Below, one piece after another: positions 33,010 to 43,718 of a DNA stretch of 64,000 bases; positions within the stretch are counted from its first letter, which is position 1; the number at the start of each line of letters is the position of its first letter. The notes below the pieces were generated by a model. That model made no database searches, was not told the DNA's origin, and saw nothing but the letters and a program-made list of their open reading frames with translations. The DNA comes from Dactylorhiza incarnata (taxonomy: Eukaryota > Streptophyta > Magnoliopsida > Asparagales > Orchidaceae). The position numbers were made by a program, and so were the translations under genes. The stretch lies in NCBI GenBank assembly GCA_033032865.1, contig JAWHQI010000049.1, forward strand, positions 2,418,001 through 2,482,000, read 5' to 3'.

Positions 33010-34895
33010 CCTAGGTTACCTTGGGCCCTTTGCTTTTACGATTATAATGAGATATAAATGAATAGAATGGTCTTTCATGGTATCCTTTTGGATGGCAAAG
33101 GATTGGTTTACCAAACCTATGCTTATCATCTTGGTGCTGAAAATGTGCATAGAATGAATCTACATATAATAGATCTGCAGAATGTCTAATGATTCTTCTT
33201 TTGATTTTACCTTTTTGATTATGATTTATAGGTTTCTCTGGATTATTTTTCTTAACAGTTTTCTGTTTACTATTAGGATTTGCAATCTGAAATGTAGTAA
33301 TTTTATTAGGATTGTTATAGATATGTTCTTTAAATGCTACACTACTCTCATTTCTTTGATAGTCACTAGGTCTAACAAATCTAACTGGATTTTTCCAAGC
33401 AGGTCTACTAGGTTTGTGTTAGTGGATGGGTCTGCTCCTAGACCTAGGTGCTTAAATCTCATGGAGAGATTTTGTGTAATATCCTTGAGCTTTTGACTCC
33501 TCCCATTGAGTGAGTCTTCAAAGGCTTTTGCCTTTGTAAGCTCTTCTTTTAGTTGTGTGTTTTCATTAGTTAGATTAGTGATTATTGTTTCCATTTTACA
33601 TATTTGTTTTCATAAATAATAATTTCTAGAATATAAATAATCTTTCTTAAGATCATTCAACACTTCCCTAACTGTTTCTAATTCTTTTTTAATTTTAAGA
33701 TGATCGTTACAAAATTTCTTAAAACAATCTTTGAATTCTGCTTAATTAAATTCAAAGTCATCAAAGATACTTACCTGATCTCCTTCATCATCTGAGGAGA
33801 ACTCCAATGCCATCAGGCAGGAAGCTTCAGCAGTAGTTTCTTCATCACTCTCTGATGAAGAAGAGCTTGAATCAGACTATGTATTATTCCAGGTTTCAGC
33901 AATGAAACTCTTTCCCTTCTTCTTGTCCTTTTTCTTGTAGGACTTCTTCTTCTTGTGCTCCTTTCGGCTACTACTCCTGTCCTGTTGCTCTTTAGGACAC
34001 TCAGGAGGTATATGTCCTAGTTTCCAGTAGGAAAAGCAGATCATTTCCTGCTTTGGAGTTTTATCAAATCTGGGTTTTAAGCTCCACTCTTTTCTTCTTG
34101 AGTCTTCTGTCTTGACCCACTTTCTGAATCTTCTTGCTAATAGAGTAAACATCTCATCTTCAGGAGTGGAATGCTCTCCCCCATCATCCTTCAATGTAAG
34201 ATTCCTTTGGATAGGAGTTGAGACTATCTCCTTAGTCTCTATCTAAGCCCTGCTCTTTAGTAGCAGCTCATAAAATTTGAGCTTTCCTAGCAAAGCATCA
34301 GTGGAGATCTATCTATGGCATCTGGACTCTCTGATGGCCCAGATCCTTGAGTGTTGTGAGCTTGGGAAGCATGTGAGGATCTTATCATTGATTTATGTCA
34401 AGGATATCTCCTTTTCCAGACTTTTTAGCACATTAATAATAATGATGAATCTATCATGCATTTCAGCAACACTTTCCTCAGCTTTCTTTTGAAAGTTCTC
34501 ATATTGGGATATGAGAAGGGACTTCTGTCTTTTATTTCATCAAAACTCACTTCTACTATTTTGGAAAGATATTCCCAGATCTCTTTTGTTGATTGGCAGT
34601 CAATAACTTTCTGGAAGATGTCATCTGACATTGTGGAAACTAGAATGTTCATGGACTTGGCATCACACGCCTTCTGCTTCTTTTCAGCATCTGTCCATTC
34701 ACTTCTAGGCATAGCTTGCTGAGTCACAGATCCACGGGAATCTTTTTTGACTAGAGGTGGGGGGCCTGAAATGATAACATCAAAGATGTCTTCATCAATG
34801 GAGTTCATATATAATTTTATTCTGGCTTTCTACAGTGTAAACTTAGTTAGATTACACACTAGTGGTCTTGTTGATGCATAGTCTTTAGAACTCAT
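33010..34895 (-). pseudogene. Gag protein of element C (broken)
   Basis: Start ATG at 34895 (MSSKDYASTRP), 86 bp after the primer site. A stop lies about 20 codons in; then MNSIDEDIFDVIISG...AKSMNILVSTMSDDIFQKV and STKEIWEYLSKI, a UBN2-type gag core (34808-34425). A later frame (34194-33877) has a knuckle CFSYWKLGHIPPEC in which the second cysteine is Tyr, followed by a lysine-rich tract. A further open piece (33594-33337) is helical (ENTQLKEELTKAKAFE). The frame changes between 34425 and 34194. This gag is a different subfamily from that of B/D. Its N-terminal part is repeated at 37317-37795. Confidence 0.8.
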
Positions 34896-34980
34896 TTTTC
34901 TTTTAAAATAGTTTTAAATAATGAAATATGAGTGAGGAGATCTTTTGATCAAGGTGTTAACCTTTTTATGATCAACCTCC

Positions 34981-34991
34981 CTCTGATACCA
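34981..34991 (-). promoter_or_regulatory. Primer binding site of element C
   Basis: Plus CTCTGATACCA, i.e. TGGTATCAGAG on the minus strand, two bases inside the LTR end. A second copy from the tandem duplication is at 37880-37890. Confidence 0.85.
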
Positions 34992-34993
34992 AA

Positions 34994-36641
34994 TGAAAGT
35001 GCACAGTGTGCCTCTGAGTATTCTCTATAGGGGGTGAATAGAGATTTTAACAAATTCTTTACACTAAATGTGCACACACAATAAACTACTCTAATAATTA
35101 TGCATTCAACAATACAAATTCAGAATAAAGTAGATTAGAAAATAGTAATCAGTAAAAAGAAAATAGTAAAGGAACAACACAGAAAAACAATACAGAAGAC
35201 ACAAAAATTTTATAGTGGTTCCCCAAAATGTGGGTGCTCCACTCTTCTACCACCTTGGTAGGATTGCACTAACAGTGCCTGAGTCTTTTGATAAGGAAAC
35301 TCTCAGAACCAACCATGAGTCTTTTGATAAAGAGACTCTTAGAACCACAAAGTCTTTTGTTGAGGAGATTCTAAGAACCACTGAGTCTTTTGCTAAGGAG
35401 ACTCTTAGAACCATTGAGTCTTTTGCTAAGGAGACTCTTAGAACCATTGAATCCTTTGAAGAGGGATTCTTAAAACTCTTTTATGATTACAGAATAAGAA
35501 CAGTAGAAGAAGAAGAGAAAAGGATTCTTCAGTTAGAATCCTACATCAGCTATCTCTCTAGAAACTGTTGCTATTGTATACTTCAGGATCTGAATATAAT
35601 AGACCGTTGCTTAAGATAGTGATGATTGCAAGGGTTATGAGCTTTGATCCTGATATTCTCTGCACTTTAGTTGGCTTGTTGTTGTATGATGTAGAAAAAG
35701 AAGCAGCAAGCATGTTGTTTTTATTTTTCTGTATAGAGAAGTTATTCTGTTATTCTGTCTTAGAGAGCTCGAGGAAGAAAAAGAATACAGAATCATAAGA
35801 TTGGTTGGTTTTTCTTCCTTCTTCTGAATACTTATTCTTTGTCGAATACTGGTTGATTTCTTTCCACTTCGATTCTATCCTTTTAAGGACTATCCATTGG
35901 ACATTTAGTATTTCCTTTTATTTATGTTTCCCGACCCATCCATCTGATTTGAATTACTTCCAAGAATGTTTTTGTTGTACCTCTGAAATACTCCATTCCA
36001 TTCAAGTCAATAATCGAGTCGTTGTAATTCAAATTTCATCTTTGAAAAACTTTGGAGAAGGATCAGAAAGGACAGTAGAAAACATACTATTTATGTCTTT
36101 ATTCGATGCTGCGTCGACTCAGTATTCTTCATATTGATGCACCTCTGAGTTCGTATGGAAGAAGCTTCGAATGCCTTCTTAGCTCTGGCTGAACACAGAT
36201 GTCGACGTTGCCTCGAGTACTTATCGATGTATCCATCGAGTTGAAGACTTGGACTTGAACTTTATCTTCTGCGCCGAATTGAAGTCAAAGTTACGTCGAC
36301 ATCTAAGATGGCTTTGACATGCTCTTCCTTCTACGTCGAGTTCATTTTGACATTGCGTCAACTTCACTTGAACCTTTGACAAGCAGTCTGAGTTACTTTG
36401 ACATTAAATCAGAGTTATGTTGACTTATAGTTGAAGTTGCGTCGACTCCTATTCGACGCAAGTTTTGACTCAACTGAATTTGTTCTTATCTTAGACCTGG
36501 TCTTGACACTCTAAGTGAATATAATATCCTAGGACATCTAATGACCAGATTACCCTCTCTATACAATATGGGTAATACATCCTAGATGATGAAATCACTT
36601 TAAAATAATTTGTTAGATAAATCACAAGGGTTTTCCTAATA
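34994..36641 (-). repeat. 5' LTR of element C
   Basis: The minus-strand end is ...GCACTTTCA at 34994. The start is degraded (TATTAGGAAAACCC at 36641, against TGTTGGGAAAAACCC in the 3' LTR). It contains the ESFxKETLRTT-coding tandem repeat on the antisense strand (35279-35455), the GGGGAACCACTATAAAA box (35197-35225 region) and the GCGTCGAC array (36110-36460). Confidence 0.85.
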
Positions 36642-37316
36642 ATGTACACTCACACTTGGCACCACTTGGTGACTTACCCTAAGGCTTCAACCAGAAGTCC
36701 ATGTCACTCCAATTGACACTAAATCAGATAGGTTTAACTCCTATAATACCTTCCATGGTCTACCCTTTAAACAAACATTCTCTTGAACAATGCAGGCCCT
36801 TAATCTCCAATACACGGTGTGGGGGTGCAAACCCTTAACTTGTTTATCTACATTCCCCAAGATTTATTCTACCGATGCACCATGGTCATAATAACACCAT
36901 AAAATGTTATGATAATCTTATATGGTGGAAAAGCCACAAATATTTCACTAATTAAATATGCGACATGATTCTACATTAATGTTCAAACTATAAGACAAAA
37001 GTTCTCTAAAAATTCTATAAATTTTAGGGGCTGATATAAATTATGTCCTACAGATATGTTCCAAATTTCATTCAATTCCTAGGTGTTCTTGATGGTCTGT
37101 TCATTAAAATAATAGTTTGTTAATTGCAGACCAATACATAAAATGAACTAGTTATGTTCTCAAGGATGTAAATATCAATATCCCTTGTGCAAATGAGCTA
37201 AAATTAATATCAGAGGACTATCATGACACAAATAAGGAATGATCATAAATTCATAATTTTTCTATTAAAATGGCCATAATTAAAAATTATCCAAATATGT
37301 GACACATGTCATTTTA
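36642..37316. other. Non-coding flank outside the C 5' LTR
   Basis: No ORF or RNA gene is seen. The same sequence follows the duplicated LTR at 41273-41944 and continues uninterrupted beyond it, showing it is the true outer flank of C. It looks like a piece of an older, unidentified non-coding repeat. Confidence 0.5.
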
Positions 37317-37795
37317 CAGACTTTTTAGCACATTAATAATAATGATGAATCAGTCATGCATTTCAGCAACACTTTCCTCAGCTTTCTTTTGAAAGTTCTC
37401 ATATTGGGATATGAGAAGGAACTTCTGTCCTTTCTTTCATCAAAACTCCCTTCTACTATTCTGGAAAGAGGTTCCCAGATCTCTTTTGCTGATTGGCAGT
37501 CAACAACTTTCTGGAAGATGTCATCTGACATTGTGGAGACTAGAATGTTCATGGACTTGGCATCACATGCCTTCTGCTTCTTTTCAGCATCTATGCATTC
37601 ACTTCTAGGAACAGCTTGCTGAGTCACAGTTCCATGGGCATCTTTTTTTACTAGAGGTGGGGGGCCTGAAATGATAACATCAAAGATGTCTTCATCAATG
37701 GAGTTCATATATAATTTTATTTTGGCCTTCTAGAGTGTAAACTTATTTAGATTACACACTAGTGGTCTTGTTGATGCATAGTTCTTAGAACTCAT
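37317..37795 (-). pseudogene. Duplicated N-terminal gag fragment of element C
   Basis: Copy 2 of the gag start (ATG at 37795), with the same MNSIDEDIFDVIISG core and FQKVVDCQSAKEIW. It is truncated at 37317 exactly where the tandem duplication begins. It carries an early stop like copy 1, so the break predates the duplication. It has no downstream gag, pol or third ORF, hence is dead. Confidence 0.8.
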
Positions 37796-37892
37796 TTTTC
37801 TTTTAAAATAGTTTTAATAAAGAAATGTGAGTGAGGAGATCTATTGATCAAGGTGTTAACCTTTTTATGATCAACCTCCCTCTGATACCAAA

Positions 37893-40800
37893 TGAAAGTG
37901 CAAATTGTGCCTCTGAGTATTCTCTAGAGGGGGTGAATAGAGATTTTAACTAATTATTTACACTAAATGTGCACACACAATAAACTACTCTAATAACTAT
38001 GCATTCAACAATACAAATTCAGAATAAAGTAGATTAGAAAATAGAAATCAGTAAAAAGAAAACAGTAAAGGGACAGCACAGAAAAACAATACAGAAGACA
38101 CAAAAAATTTATAGTGGTTCCCCAAAATGTGGGTGCTCCACTCTTCTACCACCTTGGTAGGATTGCACTAACAGTGCCTGAGTCTTTTGATAAGGAAACT
38201 CTCAGAACCAGCCCTGAGTCTTTTGATAAGGAGACTCTTAGAACCACTAAGTCTTTTGTTGAGGAGACTCTTAGAACCATTGAGTCTTTTGCTAAGGAGA
38301 CTCTTAGAACCACTGAGTCTTTTGCTAAGGAGACTCCTAGAACAACTGAATCCTTTGAAGAGGGATTCTTAAAACTATTTTACGGTTGCAGAATAAGAAT
38401 AGTAGAAGAAGAAGAGAATAGGATTCTTCAGTTAGAATCCTACATCGGCTATGTTGGAACAACCTTATTACTGATTTGGGATTGGATCATTATCTGTTTA
38501 TTAGGACTAAGTTGACCCCAATGTATAGTCTTAAGGGTCAAAGTTTTAGGGTGATAGAACTTAGGAAAAGATAAGTTTTCTGCGTTCGACGAACTCTATA
38601 CTGCGTTCGACGATCTCCATCCTGGGTTCGAAGAACGGTATGCTCCTGCATTCGATGAACTCGGCAAGGTTCTGCGTTCGATGAACTCCTCTCTGCATTC
38701 GATGAACCCGTCTCTGCGTTCGACGAAATGCTCTCAGCGGTCGATGAAAGCTCGTCTCAGCAGTTGATGAACTTCATTCTCAGCGGTTGACCAAGTTTCA
38801 GTGTTCGACGAACATCCCAGTCTCAGCGTTTGACGAACCTCCCAGTCTCAGTGTTCGATGAACTCAGCTCTGTGTTCGAAGAATAAGTATCAGATGTTCA
38901 GATCAACGAAAGCTCTTCTCAGCTCAACGAATTAAATATTCCAGCTAGCTTATCAGATATTATCTTTCAGTTCAACGACCTCCAGCTTGAGATTGACGAA
39001 CTCCAGATTGTGTTCGACGAAATTTGTTCAGATCGACGAAATTTGTTATTTCAGTTCAGTATTTCAGACAGATTATTTTATTCTATTCTCTGAACTCAGA
39101 TCTTTCAGCAACGGCTCTATTATATCAGATAAGTAAGGATTATATCTTTCCTTTTATTATTTCGAGAATATAGTTGTTGACATTTAGCTGAAAAGGACAC
39201 GTTCATGGAAGGAAAAAGATAAAGCGTATCAGATTTACAGTTCCCAGATATATCTCTTCTGAATATATTATTCCTTAATTTAAGGGATTTCAATTTCAAA
39301 TCTGTCGGAGATTTTAAGATGAAATAGAATAGGGAAGAAGATATACAGTATTACGACATATTACAGAACAATTATACAGGAAAAAGAAAAGGAAGAGGAA
39401 TAGAGTCGAGAGGAAGAAGAAAGAAAATAAGACATAAAAAGCTTTTCAAAGTTCATCTTCCTCAAGCAGCACATCTTATTCTCTGAGAACAACATCAACA
39501 TACTTCTCTCAAATTTCTGCTGCAAGTTTCTAGATCAAATCTTCAAATGTGCAACAAACAATCTGAGAAAACATTTGTCTCTCAGATTCATCAGCTATCA
39601 AGGAAGAGATCTACTTTCCAGAGAAAGCTCCATCCTCAACTGTCAACAAATTTTAATCAGACGGGGGGAGCTTTACAACATCATTCCACTAGAGTCTTCT
39701 CTCAGATTATTGACAGAGAAGAACATCTAAACCCTCTTTATCCCCTCTTGTACAGGGTTATAACTCCCTTCAAAAGTTAACCCCTTAGTGGCAGGGCACC
39801 TGAACAAAAACCTGTAGTTTGGTTAGAGCACCTGATCAAAAGCACCTTGGTGTTTGGACACCTGATCAAAAATCCATTGGTGATAGGGCACCTGATCAAA
39901 AACCTAGTGGAATCCTACCAAGAGTGGTAGAAGAGTAGACATACCCAGGTTTATTGGGGAACTACTAAAAAATCCTTGTGTCCTCTGTGTTTGTGTGATT
40001 TTCTGTATTGTGATGTGTGCTCTTTTTGTGTTTGTCATTATTACTCACTCAATACACATATAAGTATCACAATTTTAATTCCTCTATAAAATTAAGTGAA
40101 AAACTTTTAACACTCTATTCACCCCCCCCCCCCCCCACCCTCTCTAAAGTAACTTTAAGATCTAAGCTCACTTTCAATCTATCTCTCTAGAAACTGTTGC
40201 TTTTCTATACTTCAGGATCTGAATATAATAGACCGTTGCTTAAGATAGTAATGATTGCAAGGGTTATGAGCTTTGATCCTGATATTACCTGCACTTTAGT
40301 TGGCTTATTGTTGTATGATGTAGAAAAAGAAGCAGCAAGCTCGTTGTTTTTATTTTTCTGTATAGAGATGTTATTCTGTTATCCTATCTTAGAGAGCTCG
40401 AGGAAGAAGAAGAATACAGAATCATAAGATTGGTTGGTTGTTCTTCCTTCTTCTGAATACTTATTCTTTGTCAAATACTGGTTGATATCTTTCGACTTCT
40501 GTTCTATCCTTATAAGGACTATCCATTGGACATTTAGTATTTCCTTTTATTTATGTTTCCCGACCCATCCATCTGATTTGAATTACTTCCAAGAATGTTT
40601 TTGTTGTACCTCTGAAATACTCCATTCCATTCGAGGCAATAATCGAGTTGTTGTAATTCAAATTTCATCTTTGAAAAACTTTGGAGAAGGATCAGAAAGT
40701 ACAGTAGAAAACATTCAATTTATGTCTTTATTCGATGCTGCGTCGACCTCAGTATTCTTCATTTCGATGCACCTCTGAGTTCGTATGGAAGCAGCTTCGA

Positions 40801-41272
40801 ATTCCTTCTTAGCTCTGGTTGAACTCAGATGTCGACGTTGTGTCGAGTACTTTTCGACGTATCCATCGAGTTGAAGACTTGGACTTGAACTTTAACTTCT
40901 CCGTCGAATTGAAGTCAAAGTTATGTCGACTTCTAAGATGGCTTCGACATTCTCTTCCTTCTACGTCGAGTTCATTTTGATGTTGCGTCGACTTCACATT
41001 AACCTTCGACAAGCAGTCTGAGTTACTTTGACTTTCAATCAGAGTTACGTTGGCTTCTAGTCGAAGTTGCGTCGACTCCTATTCGACACAAGTTTTAACT
41101 CAACTGAATTTGTGCTTATCTTAAACCTGGTCTTGACACTCTAAGTGAATGTGATATCCTAGGACATCTAATGACCAGATTACCCTCTCTATACAATATG
41201 GGTAATACATCCTAGATGATGAAATCACTTTAAAATAATTTGTTAGATAAATCATAAGGGTTTTTCCTAATA
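37893..41272 (-). repeat. Duplicated 5' LTR of element C, interrupted by H
   Basis: The two parts, 37893-38451 and 40177-41272, join to the same order as 34994-36641. Differences from copy 1 are few and scattered. Confidence 0.83.
38452..40176 (+). repeat. Solo LTR H (copia-type, 1.7 kb)
   Basis: Begins TGTTGGAACAACC, ends CTCACTTTCA, and lacks any internal region, so it is best read as a solo LTR left by recombination. Modules are like the other families: TTCGACGAAC array (about 38583-39040), tandem GGGCACCTGATCAAAA repeats (39795-39905), TTGGGGAACTACTAAAAAA (variant of the conserved box, about 39954-39972) and a 15-C run (40122-40136). Flanks are ggcta and atcta, an imperfect 5-bp duplication with two mismatches. 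Orientation is opposite to the host C LTR. Confidence 0.75.
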
Positions 41273-43024
41273 ATGTACACTCACACTTGGCACCACTTGG
41301 TGACTTACCCTAAGGCTTCAACCAGAAGTCCATGTCACTCCAATTAACACTAAATCAGAGAGGTTTAACTCCTATAATCCCTTCAAAGGTCTACCCTTTA
41401 AGCAAACATTCACTTGAACAATGCAGGCCCTTAATCTCCAAATACGGTGTGGGGGTGCAAACCCTTAACTTGTTTATCTACATTCCCCAAGATTTATTCT
41501 ACCGATGCACCATTGTCATAATAACACCATAAATTGTTATGATAATCTTATATGGTGGAAAAGCCACAAATATTTCACTTATTAAATATGCGACATGATT
41601 CTATATTAATGTTCAAACTATAAGACAAAGTTCTCTAAAAATTCTATAAATTTTGGGGGCTGATATAAATGATGCCATACAGATATGTTCTAAATTTCAT
41701 TCAATTCCTAGGTGTTCTTGATGGTCTGTTCATTACAACAAAAGTTTGTTAGTTGTAGACCAATAGATAAAATGAACTAGTTATGTTCTCAAGGATGTAA
41801 ATATCACTATCCCTTGTGCAAATGAGCTAAAATTAATACCAGAGGACTATCAAGACACAAATAAGGAATGATCAGAAATTCATAATTTTTCTATTAAATT
41901 GGCCATAATTAAAAATTATCCAAATATGTGACACATGTCATTTTACACATGAAGTACTAGTTCTAGATGATCAAAGGTTCCAAATAAATTTCAAGAGGTA
42001 CATATTGATGAAATATTGTGTCTGACGAAGTTTCATGATTTTTCATAAACAGTAGGTCCACTTTCCACAATTAAATAGGAATTCCAAAGTGTCACTTTAC
42101 ATATGAAGTATTACTTCCAGATAGTACAATGTTCCAAATAAATTACCAGAGGTACATATTCATAAAATATTATGTCTTACAGAGCTTCTTATTTTCCCAA
42201 GATAATTATGACCATAATTCTCGTACTTAAATGTTGAGGTCAATTTGTCACATTGCATAGAAAGTACTAAAATAATCCATTCAAAAATCCTGAGAAAATT
42301 ACCATAGGTTGCTAGTCTCCTAAACATAGCCAAACCACAATTTCAAAATTTTCCATGTAATATTGACCACAAAAATTGCAATAATACAAAAGTGTGACAA
42401 ATGAAATTCTTGGTAAGTCCCTAGGTAAATGACATCCAAAAATCATACTAAAATTTCCAAAGATGTAATATAACATAATTCACCATGTGCAGAAGATTGA
42501 ATTTTTCCTAATTAATTAGTTCATCTTTATTTCATTAATACACTTATGTGACATAATTATAATTAAGTAAATACCTAGGATTTCTGACTCCAAAAACTAC
42601 TAAAATTTCTAGAGATGTAATATAACATTAGTCACCATGTGACCGAAGATTGGATTTTTCCTAAGTCATTGGGTCATCTATATTTCATTAATACACGTAT
42701 GTGACATAATTATAATTAATAAAATACCTAGTATTTTTTAATCCAAGAATCCTAATTTTTTTATGGATGACTCATTTCATCATAATTGGTGCATGGCCAA
42801 AATATTATTTACATGCACCATGCCATTTGAGCTGAGATCACAAAATACCAAAACTTGGCTAAGTGCACACCAAGTTATAAACACCATATGTTCACATGCA
42901 TGTGGAATACACCAACATGCAGAGGATCAAATAACCCAAAATTTTGGTCAGAGTCTAAGCATAACTAAATTAACCTTGTACCCAAAATTTGGGTTATTTT
43001 GAGTTGATTTAACCATATAAATTC
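41273..43024. other. Non-coding repeat-like DNA left of element B
   Basis: No gene is supported. It contains degenerate tandem repeats: a period near 159 bp (atgaagtactag at 41948, atgaagtattac at 42107; ttccaaataaatt in both) and a pair with period about 152 bp (taaaatttccaaagatgtaat near 42448 and its variant near 42600, through 42750). It may be the long LTR or body of an old gypsy-type element. The last five bases, aattc, are a B target duplication. Confidence 0.45.
43020..43024. other. Target-site duplication of element B, left copy (aattc)
   Basis: AATTC before TGTTGGG; an exact copy follows the 3' LTR at 55322-55326. Confidence 0.88.
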
Positions 43025-43177
43025 TGTTGGGACCATTGTCCACAATGTCTTAGATTTGGAGAAGTCCATTCCTAAGTCAAAGATATACCTCAGAATGTAT
43101 TTGATATACTTTCTAGAATCATTGTGCAGAAGATCAGGTCAAGCAAAGTGCTCAAGGAATTCATCCAAGTTCACAAG

Positions 43178-43580
43178 CATCGAGACACCGCACATCGCTC
43201 GACGCCTGTGACCCAGAAGCATCAACCCATGTCTGCTGCTCAAAAAGACAAGGTCGCCGCTGAAGATCTGAGACCAAGTTTGGAAGCGTCGAGCCAAGGA
43301 ATATCGCTCGACGCCGTGGAATGAGAAGTGTCGACCAAACTTCAGTTAGCTCAATGCCAACAAAAGGAGTCTAGATATGAAGGCACAGTTAAGAAGCGTC
43401 AAGCCCATATACATTGCTTGACTCCTACAGATAAAAAGCGTCGAATGACTAAAGATTGCTCAACGCTTAAGAAGGAGGAGTTGAGAGTTTCAGTTTAAGA
43501 AGTATGTGTCGAGTATCTACATATCGCTCGACAGAAAAAGCGTCGACAGAGATACACAGTGCTCAACGCCTTTTTCCTTG
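43178..43580 (+). repeat. GCGTCGAGC / GCTCGACGC inverted-repeat array in the B 5' LTR
   Basis: Units pair GCGTCGAGC with its exact reverse complement GCTCGACGC about 10-20 bp apart (for example around 43288-43315), repeated roughly six times with decay. The array ends about 130 bp before the TATA box. Equivalent arrays: 53860-54265 (3' LTR), 57236-57640 (D) and, as GGCGTCGA repeats, 50443-50570 ahead of the envelope-like ORF. Confidence 0.78.
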
Positions 43581-43709
43581 GAAGCTCTGAGCTGAGAAAT
43601 TTCATCTACAGCTAGCTGAGCCTTTGTTTATTCTGAAGTCATTAAAGACCGTTGAAGACTTTACGTCATGTTGATGTGGAGGAGCGTAACAGATGTTGCA
43701 TATGGCGGG

Positions 43710-43718
43710 CTATAAATA
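43710..43718 (+). promoter_or_regulatory. TATA box of the B 5' LTR
   Basis: CTATAAATA in GGCGGGCTATAAATAGAAGGC, conserved at 54410-54418 (3' LTR) and 57775-57783 (D). Transcription probably starts about 30 bp downstream. Confidence 0.72.

Larger units (their letters stand above)
184..36641 (-). mobile_element. Element C: SIRE-like Ty1/copia element, minus strand, split by nested insertions
   Basis: Read on the minus strand the order is 5' LTR (36641 to 34994), primer site (34991-34981), gag (34895 to about 33010), a pol-less gap, an envelope-like ORF (ATG at 32319, continuing at 15734-14824 and 2863-2088), polypurine tract and 3' LTR (1837 to 184). Two plus-strand elements interrupt it: E at 15735-32314 and A at 2864-14823. 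Removing both leaves about 7.9 kb. The collinear order and the target duplications at both interruptions make a single ancestral element the simplest reading. Protease, integrase, RT and RNase H are absent, so it is either internally deleted or a non-autonomous derivative. No target duplication for C itself could be recognised. Confidence 0.75.
34417..37316. repeat. Tandem duplication unit, copy 1 (2.9 kb)
   Basis: Comprises part of C gag, its primer site, 5' LTR and about 675 bp of flank. The same sequence restarts at 37317 (agactttttagcacatt) with no intervening DNA, and copy 2 ends at 41944. Excluding the H insertion the copies are equal in length to within about 10 bp. The junction has two or three bases of shared sequence (ca). 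Confidence 0.8.
37317..41944. repeat. Tandem duplication unit, copy 2, carrying solo LTR H
   Basis: Repeats 34417-37316 in the same orientation, then continues into new flank (acatgaagtactagttc) at 41945. The H LTR (38452-40176) lies inside its LTR part, so H arrived after the duplication or affected only this copy. Confidence 0.8.

Noticed and set aside
38452..40176. H as a complete small element rather than a solo LTR
   Set aside because: It has one TG...CA unit with the module order of a single LTR and no primer site, internal ORF or second LTR.
43178..43580. CRISPR-like array because of regular short repeats
   Set aside because: Units are dyads within an LTR, repeats are imperfect with spacers of varying length, and the DNA is plant retrotransposon sequence.
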